NCBI RefSeq assembly: GCF_010183535.1
Contig: NC_071332.1
Span: 10,478,001-10,542,000, forward strand
Source of the DNA: Caenorhabditis remanei
Lineage: Eukaryota; Nematoda; Chromadorea; Rhabditida; Rhabditidae
Direction: 5' to 3'
DNA: 64,000 nucleotides
Under the pieces are notes generated by a model. It did no database searches and was not told the DNA's origin. It saw only the letters and a list, made by a program, of their open reading frames with translations. This document shows positions 1 to 10,835 of this stretch, piece after piece (position 1 is the first letter of the stretch; each line of letters starts with the position of its first letter). The position numbers and the translations under genes were made by a program.

Positions 1-10
1 TCTGGAAATG

Positions 11-619
11 TTATTGCATCAACCCATTTTTTGAAAGTTTCTTGAAAAGTTCAAAACTGACAGGTAAAATGGTAAACACATAAATCCAGTTTATAAATTG
101 GATATTTTGATGAAGTTCGGATTGTAAAGGTTCTGTTAATTTCAAAACAAAGGAGTCAACATCGAAATAACTTTGGAAGACGGTAAGTACCGCATTTCTT
201 GGTACACCTTATTTTCTCCTTTAAACTGTCGTTGGATCCACATGAAATCATGGTTTCTTCAGCATTAACCGAATCAAGCATCTTCTGTGATTATCGGAAA
301 CTTTTCGATGAAGGTTTTTAATGAAGTCCGTGGTGTGCTCAGCTAACCTCACTGATCTTGTCAAGCTTGATCGTTTTCTTGAATTCCTACTTGTAACGCG
401 TTCTTCGTTATTTTCTCAATCGTAATAAATTGAACAAATCCTCATTTATCCACCACTTGGACTCGGCAAATACAAAAGTATCTTTTTTGTTTCTGGAAAA
501 TCTCTGTACCCATTCACAATGTACCGTTCAAAGTTCTGGCACACTTCGATCATCAAGTTCCTCTGATTTCCTGATTTCAGTGTGAAAAACATAATCAAGT
601 GTGTCAGAATAAAGTCATC
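11..619 (-). pseudogene. Degenerate coding debris, possibly F-box/FTH-type
   Basis: Two open stretches on the minus strand read like protein but do not join into a gene. One (619 to 446) has segments such as ERYIVNGYRDFPETKKILLY and ends in a stop. The other (166 to 11) contains FVLKLTEPLQSELHQNI and also ends in a stop. Just past the first stop, another frame continues protein-like sequence with WWINEDLFN, suggesting a frameshift. Style and composition recall the C-terminal region of worm F-box proteins of the expanded fbxa class, but I cannot see the F-box itself. No start codon or consistent splice sites were found. This is best read as a decayed gene copy; the family label is a guess. Confidence 0.3.
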
Positions 620-939
620 CGTCGGCTCTAACTACTCATTTTGACTCATATTCTTCACTCCTCTGAACTTTTCTTCTAGTAATCGTCTAATCCAAATATC
701 AGCCCGTCTGCTTATTCAGATCGAACAGAATTAATTGTTATTTTCAGTCAGATGCGGAAAATTATTTCAATCTAGACCTTTTAATCGCACGTTTCGATTC
801 GAAAAATTCAGTAGGCAGACGGAAGAAAACCTATAAGGATCTTCGTGCTAGGTTAGACTCTAAATTCTTCAGTTATTATTTATTTTTCAAATTTTGGGAA
901 TTCAGAATAGACCTGAAAGAAGCGTTTACCAAATTTAAC

Positions 940-1259
940 CAGACTTGCAACGGGTCGGGCCGGGCCGGAATTAAAATTTCTCCGGCCCGGCCCGGCCCGG
1001 AAGTTCAGTACTGAAAAAAAATTCAAAATTTTTTTTTATTTCCCGATTTTTTTGAAAAATATTTCTTAAGAATAATTTTTGTAGGTTTCGAAAGTTGTTG
1101 AAAAATATATTTGAGGCAAAATATAAAAAATATGATTTTCAGAAAATAAATTTTTGGACAAAAAATTATAGTGAAAAAAGTTCAAAAATTCAAATCCGGG
1201 CCGACCGGGCCGGACCGGGCCAAACCTTTCTCGGCCCGGCCCGGAATTTTGCAAGTCTG
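940..1259. mobile_element. hAT-like MITE, 320 bp, with 8-bp target-site duplication
   Basis: The ends are perfect 11-bp terminal inverted repeats, CAGACTTGCAA at 940-950 and its complement at 1249-1259. The same 8 bases, AATTTAAC, flank both ends (932-939 and 1260-1267), as a target-site duplication would. Just inside each end is a very GC-rich block of repeated CGGGCC/GGCCCG units; the centre is AT-rich. An 8-bp duplication and CAG-type termini fit the hAT superfamily. At 320 bp it has no room for a transposase, and the short open frames inside it are not genes. Confidence 0.85.
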
Positions 1260-1267
1260 AATTTAAC

Positions 1268-1843
1268 TGACAATAAACCGACCTTTCAAGAGAAATTTTC
1301 TGCAAGAAAATAGGTTGGAATATATTTGATTTACATCAGTTTTTAGCCAACATAATAGGAAAGAGCACCGTCTGAAAAACTGTCGGCCATAAGTCATTTC
1401 TTTTTGCATACACTCATAAAACAGCTGATTCTGAGAATGTTGGAAATTAGTAATGACAAAACGTTGTGAATGTGGAAAACATAGAACGCCTCGTGTCCAA
1501 CTTCCCAGAATTTAATTTGACGAACTCGGGAATCTCAACTTGTAAATATCAAGAATTTCAATCATAAGCTATTCCTCAAGTCTCTGATCAGTTCTTGTTT
1601 AAAAATAGTCCCTATATTTCTTCGTTCACGAGCAATGATCATAAAATTGATTTATTAAGGGTATCAGAGGGAATTTGAAATTTTCATTCATTCATTTTTC
1701 TTATTATTTATCTTCATCTGATGTCTTCAAAACTACACGTTATGATTCATTTTTCTGAGTGATACTATAAGATATTGTCTCTCTCTCTCTCCCTTGAGAG
1801 TATTTTGTTTGTCTGATATCCGTCTAGACGATGACTTTCAGAT
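1268..1843. other. Gene-free stretch upstream of the srg gene
   Basis: I see no coding sequence here. It contains a TC dinucleotide run at about 1779-1792 and presumably the promoter of the downstream receptor. Confidence 0.5.
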
Positions 1844-3079
1844 ATGTTCACTTTCAAGTTTGGAACTACTCTTCTCTACAGTATCCCATCAATGATACTG
1901 TATCTCATGACGTTCATAATGGTCAAAAAGTTCGCTAAAGATTTTTCTAGTACTTTCCTGAAAGTATACATGTTATTTTTTGTATTTGTAAGTTATAAAA
2001 TGTTACCATTGTTGGCATCCGTAACTTTCAGAACAATATAACGTTTTTCAACTCCTTCATCACTGTCAGAATACCTCAGAATACATGCAAAGACTGCATT
2101 ATGTCATTCCTGTTCAAAGGACACACAGCTCAGAATCCGTCTTGGTTTCCATTGAATTTCTTTTATTTCATCCATTTCAGTATGGCATATGTTCAGTTTT
2201 TCATGATATTCTTAACCTCAATGAACAGATTTACAATGATTTTTTGGAGTTCGACTTATGAAAAGGTAATACAAAGAGCATTGACACTATTGCTTTTTCA
2301 CTTGAATCAAACTCATTCATTCCTCAATTCTTATAATATTCAGGCATGGAATCGAGTTTTCAAGTATATCGTCGTCTTTGTCATCATATTACCTATTCCC
2401 TTCACATGGACTATTCTCGTCAGTTCAACTTATTACATCCACACGGAATCACTCGACTGCTATACGATTTCCACAAGTGTTGTAAGTCTTTGGTGTCAAA
2501 AAATTAAAATTCGTATATTCTCTTCAGAATCGTGAATTCCTCTACAACCAACTGTTACCATATTTTGCTATTGTCACTATCACTACAGCCATTATCAATA
2601 TTGCATCGTTCTATCGTTTATCTTGCATGACCTACAAGATATCAGTAGCTGAAAGAAATTTACTTTTTGTCAGTGGATCTCTATTTTTGGTTCAGTTGGT
2701 AGCTGATGTGAATACGGTAAGTAAAGTACATATAATGAACTTCTCTATCTCTACTTTTATTCTTCCAGACTATCAATCGTCTTGTTGTCAATGACAACAA
2801 TAAGAACAGTTTATGGTCACAAATTGCAGTTACTCTCCTTCCGTATGTCAGTGATGGATTGACCCTCATTCATCCATGGTTGTTCTTGGCTTTCAGTACT
2901 AAAGTATACTTCTTTAATTATATATGTATTTATTTTAACTATTTCAGGCTCGACGATGTTTCATGCTGATGTACTTTCCGAAACATGCCAAGATAGGAAA
3001 TGCAACGACCAATAACTCAACTCATTTCGTTTCAATAACACGAAGAAGTCAGGCTCAATTCAATACAAGCAAGCTTTGA
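1844..3079 (+). CDS. Serpentine chemoreceptor, class gamma (srg family)
   Basis: Six exons join in frame, all with phase-0 introns: 1844-1987, 2032-2265, 2344-2481, 2528-2716, 2769-2903 and 2948-3079, giving 323 residues, a normal length for Srg receptors. The product has seven hydrophobic segments and the class-typical stretch [14 protein letters not shown] after TM7, followed by a short Ser/Thr-rich tail. Srg proteins are nematode-specific seven-transmembrane receptors thought to sense chemicals in ciliated neurons; no ligand can be inferred. The ATG at 1844 is the first in-frame start and opens directly onto TM1, as in relatives. All donors are GT and acceptors TTTCAG-like, and no disabling change is visible, so the gene looks intact. 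The seven-TM call is firm and the srg assignment fairly sure. Confidence 0.8.
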
Positions 3080-3379
3080 GAAAAACATCAGTTGTCGCAA
3101 TACTTAATTTATATTTAAATCTTTAGTCTTTGATCTGTCTTTGAAAACATTTTTAATCTGAAACCTAGACCTTATGGCGCTGAATTCGGAACTCTCTCCG
3201 GTCTCTCGTGTCAATGAATAATTCAGCTCAAAATAATTCTGCGACTTGATCGTAATGGTTCTCATTCATCTCTTACCTTCTTGAATCATTCGAAAAACCA
3301 GAAAAATTAAAATATATTTATTGATATTTGTGAAGGAGTTCTGCCCGAAATCTACCCCAATTGTATGTACATCGAAACT

Positions 3380-4124
3380 TTAGAATCTTGCATGTCTGTC
3401 GAGAATAACAACTCGAGGAATCATGTAGAATACAATGAGAAATATGATCGGGGCTGCAATAAAAACACACAAAAAGAGTCCGGCAAGAAAGTTCTTACGT
3501 GATACGGGAGCTTTTGTAGGGAGAGTTGAAGTGGATGATATGCTTCCTTGCTCTGGAATTATTCGAGTTTCTACGATTTCCTACATCATCTCTTAATTTC
3601 AAATTTCATATAACTCACTTGATCTTGATGAATAACTTGGCGGTGGACTGTGTCTTTTCGCGTAATTTGTGTGAAATGGAGGAGCATTTCTATTGAAAAA
3701 CATTGTCATATCTGGGTCGTGAATAGCTGGATTCAGGGAAGTACTGAAAGATGAATCACTTTTGAAAAAAAAACAGATTCAATTTGGAATGATGTTTGCA
3801 TCAGATCAACAAATAACTAATAACTTATTGTTTTTGTAGGTGTGCTCTTTTGAGCAAGCAAAAACAGAGAAGCCAATCAAATGACTTCAAAAAGTGAACA
3901 GTCTATGTCTCAAAATTTTATACTTTTCATAAAACTCACTTATACATTTCTGGAATTTCATTTTCCAAATCGATTGATGTGTATCTTGGTAGTGGTGCTT
4001 TTGATGTTGATCTGACCGATTGTGGTGGCTGTGGAGGGCCCGTTGATCCATTGGTCGATGATTCTTGACTCATCGGATCGGGTCGAGGTGGAAACTTAAT
4101 GTTTACGAAAGTAGGACGAACCAT
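3380..4124 (-). CDS. Proline-rich small protein with C-terminal membrane anchor and PPSY motif
   Basis: I do not recognise the family. Exons on the minus strand are 4124-3940, 3743-3619 and 3570-3380 (stop), phases 2 then 1, giving 166 residues. The N-terminal ~120 residues are hydrophilic and proline-rich, with LPRYTSIDLENEIPEMY and a PPPSY motif of the kind bound by WW domains of NEDD4-type ligases (known biology; binding here is inferred). One membrane segment near the C-terminus (FLAGLFLCVFIAAPIIFLIV) leaves a short tail, so the protein is probably tail-anchored or type II. An in-frame ATG at 4214 would add 30 residues, but 4124 follows a short CAATAACTCA leader and seems the better start. 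AATAAA lies about 60 nt after the stop (minus strand, 3322-3317). The architecture recalls the genes at 11733-12565 and 10836-11197. Confidence 0.65.
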
Positions 4125-4214
4125 TGAGTTATTGTTGGGAAAAAGTAGAGAAAATGTGATGAATCGGGCGACGAACGGTGGGAAACATACGAAGAAAAAT
4201 GAATAGAGAATCAA

Positions 4215-5152
4215 GAAAAAGAGAAAGAAGACGGCAAGAGAACGGGGTGATAAAAATGGGAATGACAGGGCTTGGATGTGTTTATAGTGTCCATTCTTTC
4301 TCTCTCGCTTCTATTTTCTGTCGCTTCAAAATCATTCAGAGAGAATTTGAAAAGATTGAATAGGAAGGCAGAGTGCAAAAAGTGTATTGGTACTTCGCGA
4401 TGAGAAAAAGAAGAAGCTCCAAATAAAATTTGAAGAAGAACGATAATGTTACAAAAAACATTTTCCAATCGTTGATGTACCGTAATCTACGGTTCTACAG
4501 TTTCTTTCAAAAGGATCTTCATTAACCTATGTATTTGAGAAGAGAAATTACAAAACACCAGTCATAAAACGGGCGAAACTAAAACTAATCCATCGAGTCT
4601 CCTTTTTCATCAAACGTTTTTTTCATTTTCAATTTGAAGACTCACTTCGAAAAATGCTGTGTCCTTCCTCTCCTAAATCCTCCCAACTCCAAAACGGAAA
4701 ATAGCATGGGAATAGGGTAGAAGGAGAGAAAGAAGAGGCGGCTGATCAAACCGAAATCCCTCTATGAATATTGTTCATCAACTGTCTCTATTGTTGACGT
4801 TTTGTGTGATGACACTGTTGCGTGTGCAATAATATATAGAGAAACTTTGAATTGAAAGAGAGGAATATAGGGGTAATACTTGTGACCATAGGAAGTACGA
4901 GATAAAAATAAAAGTGAAACAAGAATACATAACTGAAAAGTATGCGAAGAGATCTAGTTCTTGACCTATTTTGGGAAATGTAAATATGGTCGAAACGGGA
5001 AGAATCGGATGATGACGTTACTCTAATAGTTCGTTTCATTTGAGACAGAAATTGGACAGATTAATGTTCTCTGAACCATTTATTCCTTTACAATTATAAA
5101 ATAATTATAATTTAAAATTAATCGATTACAATACCCAACAGCAAAAATTGTA
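4215..5152. other. Gene-free stretch between two minus-strand genes
   Basis: No convincing coding sequence. It should hold the promoter of the proline-rich gene and the 3' end of GNAT copy A, whose AATAAA lies on the minus strand at 5084-5079. Confidence 0.5.
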
Positions 5153-6123
5153 TTATTCTGGCAGATTTTCAAAATCCTCGATCCCTTTGTAATTAAGACG
5201 AAGAGCCGTTGTTCCATCATCCAAATGAAGAACTTGATTTCCTTTTGAATTGACTATGGCTGAGAATGGCATCTCTTTCAGACACTGAAAACAGTTTGTC
5301 CCTATCAAATAATCCGAAACAAAGTCACCTTGAATCCAGCTTTCTCAAGAACAATCTGGTTGGCAAGGGAAGTTGTCTCCGAAATGACACCACCTATGTT
5401 GTATTTCTAGAAAAGAAATTAGAGATCAAGGCTAACTAGTGGAAGAACATTACCTTCAGATTTGTTTTCGTCATGTTTGTGTACACCATTTTAGTCGCGA
5501 TTCCTCTACGAGTGAATTCTGGAGCAACACTTCCGAGTTCTCTGAAATTATTTAGTCTTGATTGATAGAGATGTGTGGTTTGAAATCACCTATGAATCAC
5601 AGAGTGGACTCCAGGCGGGGCGATTTTCCAGAAGTTTGAGTGTGCATTGTTCAAGAATTGAACTAAAAATCAATATATAATTGTGATTCAGAAACTAGTA
5701 AATCCTTACGGAACAATTTCAAATTCTCCGGAACTCCCGCCTCATTGAAATCCGCATTTTCAACGGGATCGCTTCGATTCCAAACAGAAGCGAGAAGACA
5801 GGCGGCAAGATTTCCGTTTTCTTGGACGACTACAGTAGAGAATGGATAGTTGAGACATCGGTCAACGGTAGTTGTGAACGAGTTTATTGTCATTTCAGGA
5901 GAGAGTTTGAGGGCCTAAAATAGAAGATATCAGATAATCTATAATAGCAGAGAAGAGAGATCAAGTAATTCTGAAACTAAGAGTTTCATATCATACTTAC
6001 TCTTGCACATGGTTCCTCTTTAGCAAAGTGATCATCCAAATACTTGATTATTTTCTCTTTATCTTTAGGTTGTGCAACTCGGAATAAAATATTTGATTTC
6101 CGTAACACTTTCGACAACTGCAT
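5153..6123 (-). CDS. GNAT-family N-acetyltransferase, tandem copy A
   Basis: Six exons (6123-6001, 5914-5710, 5662-5590, 5541-5454, 5406-5329, 5284-5153) give an intact 232-residue protein. It resembles the worm branch of arylalkylamine/dopamine N-acetyltransferase-like enzymes, which move an acetyl group from acetyl-CoA to a small amine. The acetyl-CoA loop is seen as FTRRGIATKMVYTN in exon 4, followed by GGVISETTSLANQIVLEKAGFK, the strand-helix unit characteristic of this family. No signal peptide is visible, so it is probably cytosolic. It is the first of three same-strand copies sharing exon boundaries, so they arose by tandem duplication. AATAAA lies about 70 nt after the stop. The substrate cannot be told from sequence. 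Confidence 0.8.
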
Positions 6124-6156
6124 TCTGAGAACAATGTAAAATTAGAATGGAATTTG

Positions 6157-6288
6157 ATATTAGCAAGACACGCTTCTTAGAACCGCGCTCTACCGAAACC
6201 GAAGAAAATTGTGTGCGAAATCGAGAGACTCAGAGAAAATAAGGCATTTTGGTGGAGCGCAGTTGTAAGAACTGTGCAGAGCTAATAT
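6157..6288. mobile_element. Probable MITE in the promoter of GNAT copy A
   Basis: The ends form an imperfect inverted repeat of about 43 bases, with some 33 matching by eye. The outer ATATTAGC/GCTAATAT pair is perfect, and GCGCTCTACC near the left pairs with GGTGGAGCGC near the right. The element is ~132 bp and starts 34 bp upstream of the copy A start codon. I could not identify a clear target-site duplication, so its class is open. Confidence 0.5.
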
Positions 6289-6731
6289 TTCTATATCTAT
6301 TTTCCAGAAAAATGGAGTGAAGGCAGAATAAAATGAAAAGAAAGTTCACAAGTGTTATTCAGAGGGAAACAAATAAATGTGGAACTGTGATGAACCAGAA
6401 AAAAGTTAACAACGTCATGTTGTTTACTTACCGAAACTTGTAGATCAAAAATTGAACTAACGCTAGGGAGGAACTCAAAATACGTCTAAATTCAGGAGAA
6501 AATTATGGAAAAAAAACTTTTAAAAAATAATGGAAAGTTTGCAAAATGAATCAAAATCTGTCAATAGTTTAATTTTGCAAATGATATTTCCTGATTGACA
6601 ACTGATAGCAAATGATTCGTTGAAACATGTGATACAATTGTATTGTTGTTTATGTTCAATGCTTTCATGAAAACTTTTGTGTTCTATTATTTGCGAACAA
6701 ACAATTCATTCAGTTCTAGAAACAACTTTTT

Positions 6732-7858
6732 CTAATATTCAGGTAAATTTTCGTATTCTTCGATTCCTCTGAAATTCAAGCGAAGAGATGTTGTCCCATC
6801 GTCCAAATTCAGAATTTGTTTTCCGCTTGAGTCGATTATTGTAGAATATGGGAACTCTTTCAAACACTGAAACACGTTGAGTCCCAGACTACCTATGCAA
6901 ACGCGCTCTGAAACAGACATGGTCCGCAATACGTGACGGTGAACATTAGAATCTATTTTCCCACAGAAAATTTTAGGATACGTGAAAATATTTCATTTTC
7001 CACGTAGTTTCTCGTTAGAGCGTGTTCGCATAGGTAGCCTGGGACTCAACGTGCTGAAATACAGAATTGATTCACAATTCACACTCGAATAATAGATGTA
7101 CTCTGAATCCAGCATTCTCAAGAACAATCTGGTTGGCTAGAGATGAAGTCTCCGAGATAACCCCACCAATGTTATATTTCTGGAAATAATTATATTTCAG
7201 GTAGATACGGTGAGCCTACTTTTCATTTCGATTTGGTCATGTTTGTGTATACCATTCTGGTTGCAATTCCTCTCCTTGTGAATTCTGGAGCAACGCTGCC
7301 AATTTCTCTGAAATATTCAAATAGAAATTGAGTTGTGAGTCTCGGAAAATAGAATTTATAATAGATCAAACCTGTGGATGACAGAGTTAATATGCGGTGG
7401 AGCAACTTTCCAAAATTTAGCATGAGCATTATTCAGAAATTGAACTGAAATAACATTTCATTGTATCATTTACATCATTTGTCTCTCACTAAACAATCGA
7501 ATGTTCTCCGGAACCCCCGCTGCATCAAAATCAGCTTTCTCAATCGGATCATTTCTACTCCATACAGAAGCGAGAAGACATCCAATTATATCTCCGTTTT
7601 CCTGGAGGACTACAGTAGAAAACGGAAAGTTGAGACATCGTGTTGCTGTAGTTGAGAATATGCCACGTGATGTTTCAGGTGTCAGTTTAAGAGCCTAGAA
7701 AGTTATTCAAAAATGTCTCGTGAAGAGAAAATACTCACTCTTGCACACGGCTCCTCTTTGGCAAAGTGATTATCTAAGAATCTGATTATTTTCTCTTTGT
7801 CTTTTGGTTGTGCAACTCGGAATAGAATTTGAGATTTTGGAAGCACTTTGGATAGCAT
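6732..7858 (-). pseudogene. GNAT N-acetyltransferase, tandem copy B, with in-frame stop
   Basis: The exons match copy A almost one for one: 7858-7739, 7694-7490, 7444-7372, 7307-7220, 7179-7102 and 6866-6732. Exons 2 to 5 have exactly the lengths of copy A (205, 73, 88 and 78 nt). The reading frame is open except for a TGA at 7225-7223, two codons before the end of exon 4, right after the acetyl-CoA loop (RRGIATRMVYTNMTKSK). A protein stopping there lacks the last ~70 residues. An upstream GTATAC donor within exon 4 would skip the stop in frame, at a cost of ten residues of the fold. The last intron holds a MITE (6873-7053), and the exon 5 donor is a weak GTACAT. The even conservation suggests recent inactivation, a polymorphism, or altered splicing. 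Confidence 0.7.
6873..7053. mobile_element. MITE inserted at a splice acceptor of GNAT copy B
   Basis: Inverted repeats of 37 bp (6873-6909 and 7017-7053) match at 34 positions and begin CACGTTGAGTCCCAG. The bases CTGAAA flank the element on both sides (6867-6872 and 7054-7059). On the gene strand this reads TTTCAG, the worm splice-acceptor consensus, so the insertion duplicated the acceptor of the last intron and left one copy on each side. The element is 181 bp with no coding capacity. Confidence 0.8.
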
Positions 7859-8132
7859 TATCTGCAAAACTTATGTTTACAGCAAGAAATATGAAATATA
7901 TCAATCAAATTTTAATACAAAAATCAATTAAAAAACACAACCAGAGGTTGACTGTTCACACTCAAACTGAGCAGACCCGTCTGATGAATGTTGTTATCTA
8001 ATGTATTGATAAGAATGTTGTTGTTATTCTGGTCTTTTTTGCAATTAACACGTATTTGTGCTTTGGAACTTTTTTAACGAATCATCCGTTGAGAACAATC
8101 AATCTAAATTTTATTCTGAATCTTTCAAAAAG

Positions 8133-9166
8133 TCATTCAGGCAAGTTCTCAAATCCTCCAATTTCTTTGAAATTCAGTTTCATGTGAGTTGTTCCATCGT
8201 CCAATTGAAGAACACAATTTCCTTTTGAATCCACGACATTCGCATATGACTTCTCCAGAAGACATCTGAATCCATGTTTCTCTTCAAGACGTTGATTAGC
8301 CAATGACGTCGCTTCAGAGATGATTCCTCCGATGTTGTGTTTCTGAAAATGAAAACAAAACGCTAGGTCCCACCGAGATTTGAACTCGGGTCGCAGGATT
8401 CAGAGTCCTGAGTGCTAACCGCTACACCATGGAACCGACGGGATAGCATTGTAACGAAGAAAATGATGAATTATAGTTCATCTAATCGTTGAGCACTAAC
8501 CTTTATTAATGTTTTGTTCAACTGTTCAGCCACCAAACGAGACGAAATCCCTTTTCTCATGTAAGGTGTTCCGACACTGACTATCTCTCTAGAAGGAATT
8601 CTACTAATTATTTCGACATGTTACGAGGCAAACCGATGAAGAACAGCTTGAACATTCGGAGGTGCGAGGTCCCAAAAGTTCGAATGCATACTGTTGAGAA
8701 GATTCACTGAAAACGTGTTTCATATTCTGATAGAAATCAGCGAATCGTGTTTGTATAAGATGATTCCTACCGAATAACTGTGCATTTTCTGGGAAGTTTT
8801 TGAATGCGTAATCAGCGTCTTCGTTCGTATCCGTACGTTTCCAAACCGAAGATAACACACACGCAGCGACTCTATCTCCGTCTTCAGAATCTGTTACAAT
8901 TGATGAGAATGGCAACTGAAGGCATCGATCTATGGTTCCAGAAAACATGACTTCCAACACACTAAACGGCATTTTCAAAGCCTATCGAAATATTGTTTGA
9001 TGAATTAATTTCAGCTTCAGCTAACCCGATTGCATGGCTCATCTTTGGCAAAATATTGAAATAGAAATTCCAAGAGCTTCTGACTATCTTCTTTCACAGC
9101 AGTACGATAGACAAGATTCTTTCCAAAGCTAGATGCTTGGGCCAGTCTTGTCAGCGAGATTTTCAT
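8133..9166 (-). CDS. GNAT-family N-acetyltransferase, tandem copy C
   Basis: Five exons (9166-9026, 8981-8771, 8706-8634, 8588-8501, 8342-8133) give a 240-residue protein. The internal boundaries match copies A and B, but the last two exons of A and B are fused here into one, so the final intron is absent. The sequence is the most diverged of the three: the acetyl-CoA loop reads YMRKGISSRLV, and it keeps GGIISEATSLANQRLEEKHGFR and the common ending FENLPE. The N-terminus is longer, with a Ser/Ala-rich start. The first donor is GTTAGC. A complete tRNA-Gln gene lies in the intron between exons 4 and 5, on the same strand. The frame is intact, so it is probably functional; the substrate is unknown. 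Confidence 0.8.
8365..8436 (-). tRNA. tRNA-Gln (CTG anticodon)
   Basis: Read on the minus strand, a full cloverleaf can be drawn: acceptor stem GGTTCCA with TGGGACC (one U-G pair at position 4), a D-loop A-box-like TGGTGTAGCGGTTAGCAC, anticodon loop CTCTGAA with anticodon CTG, and T-arm CGAGTTCAAATCTCG. The discriminator base is T, usual for tRNA-Gln. It sits wholly inside intron 4 of GNAT copy C, on the same strand as the host gene. Confidence 0.95.
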
Positions 9167-9415
9167 TATCTTTTTGAAAATGGCCTTGAAGTCAAGATGG
9201 AAACCAAAAATGCGGAACTTTATTCAGTTCACGCAAGATCTGAATGAAAAAATTCTTTGCATATTATCTGATACTCAAAAATATAAATCATACAATAAAT
9301 TACAATACTTACTACATAAAATCACTCATTTTGGGAACCAGAAACCAGCAAATAACAGAAAAATGAATAAATAAAGGGCAAAAAGGGTGAAAAACACGTA
9401 ATTGATAAACTAGGT

Positions 9416-10524
9416 TTAGACCATCGTTCGAACTTCAAAGAATCGCTTCAAGTAGAAAATCTGTCCAACGGTCATTCCAACAAGAACAAAGGCTTCGAAA
9501 GCTGCCCACATCACAACACGCGAGTTGGTGTTTTCGTTGACTGGAAAAATATGATATTATCAAGGTTTTTGTAAAAATAACTTACTGTTTCTGTGAACTC
9601 TTTCTCTGACCTCCATGTATTCTTGCTCGTGTTTAACCGACATCAGAGCGGATGACAATTCACGGACCATTTCTTCGAGTTTAGCATTGTCAGCTGAAAA
9701 ATAGAGAGGGCTTTCAATTGTTAACTGATTTTTTCAGCATTAATATTGGGAGATCAAACGTTTTTTCACAATTTGTCTCAATAAAGAATCATTAGCAAAA
9801 TAAATTACCTGTGAAAATACATTCGCACAGTACACTAAGCTATCGAAGCTTAATGGAAACTGAACAACAACCGCATTACATTAGTGTTATCAATTTTTTT
9901 TTAAAGTTTGAGAATGAAAAACAGTGAGCTCAATTTACAAAAAATGTCCATTGTTAGAGCGATGCACAGTTTTTTGTAAAATTCCGGCGTATCTTTACGT
10001 TTTACCATTTTTCAAAAATGCGGTCGATTCCTAGGAACTTTTCAGAAACAGAACACATCAGAACAAGATGGCCTAAATTTATTAAAACGAAAGTCTCACC
10101 AGCATCTTGGTTAGCAGCAGCTCCTGGAGCTTGTTGATGTGGTTCAGTGATCTCAACAGTGAACATAACGGCTTTTGGAGTCATCGTGCTCATTTTGTTT
10201 CCAAAACAATAAGTGTAAACACCGTCCATATGAGCCGCGAATGTAAACTTTCCAGATGATTCGCGTTCTCCCTTGTAAATCTCTTTGTTATCCGGACCGG
10301 TAATCTGTAGAATATATTGTAGAATACACATTCTATTCAACATCGAATACCTTGACATCAATATCGAGGAAACCTCCTTCAGCTACTTCGAACATTAATC
10401 CCATTTTTGTTCCGGACGTCAACCGATCGAAGAAACATTGCTCCTCATTAGCATCAACATGAATAAAATAGGAGGCGGCGGGTGTGATGAACAACACTGC
10501 CAGAATCCACGTCAGCGAATTCAT
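9416..10524 (-). CDS. sel-9: p24/TMED2-type cargo receptor SEL-9
   Basis: Four exons (10524-10351, 10304-10100, 9693-9586, 9540-9416) encode 203 residues, the same length as C. elegans SEL-9. The order is: signal peptide ([18 protein letters not shown]), GOLD domain with the two cysteines of the family (EEQCFFDRL and YTYCFGNKM), a coiled-coil stretch around [20 protein letters not shown], one membrane span ([21 protein letters not shown]) and a short cytoplasmic tail [10 protein letters not shown] with the aromatic motif used for COPII/COPI sorting. p24 proteins shuttle between ER and Golgi and select cargo; in C. elegans sel-9 affects quality control of LIN-12 and GLP-1 (established). From memory the protein is nearly identical to that of C. 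elegans. The call is secure. Confidence 0.95.
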
Positions 10525-10835
10525 TCTGCTAGTTTTTACCTGAAATATGTATTTTTTAATAGATGAATGATTTAGAAAAGTTGAAAAAAAAACCGTTTTA
10601 AAAAAGAAAAAAAGGAATTCACTGCGACACGTCACAAAAATAGAAGATTGCAGGAGCGCTAAACAGCACGCGCAACGGAATAACGGAGTGTCGTTGCTGA
10701 TGAATATTTGTGAGTTTCGAGACTTTTGGGTTGCTTTTCGCTGTAATTAATTTATTTTCATTGAAAATTAGTAAAACAAATAACGAAAATTTTATTTACA
10801 TTTATATGTACAAAATCAGAAATATAACATAAACC

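Noticed and set aside
1066..1313. Overlapping open frames on both strands
   Set aside because: Both lie in the 3' half of the 320-bp MITE and are by-products of its low-complexity sequence.
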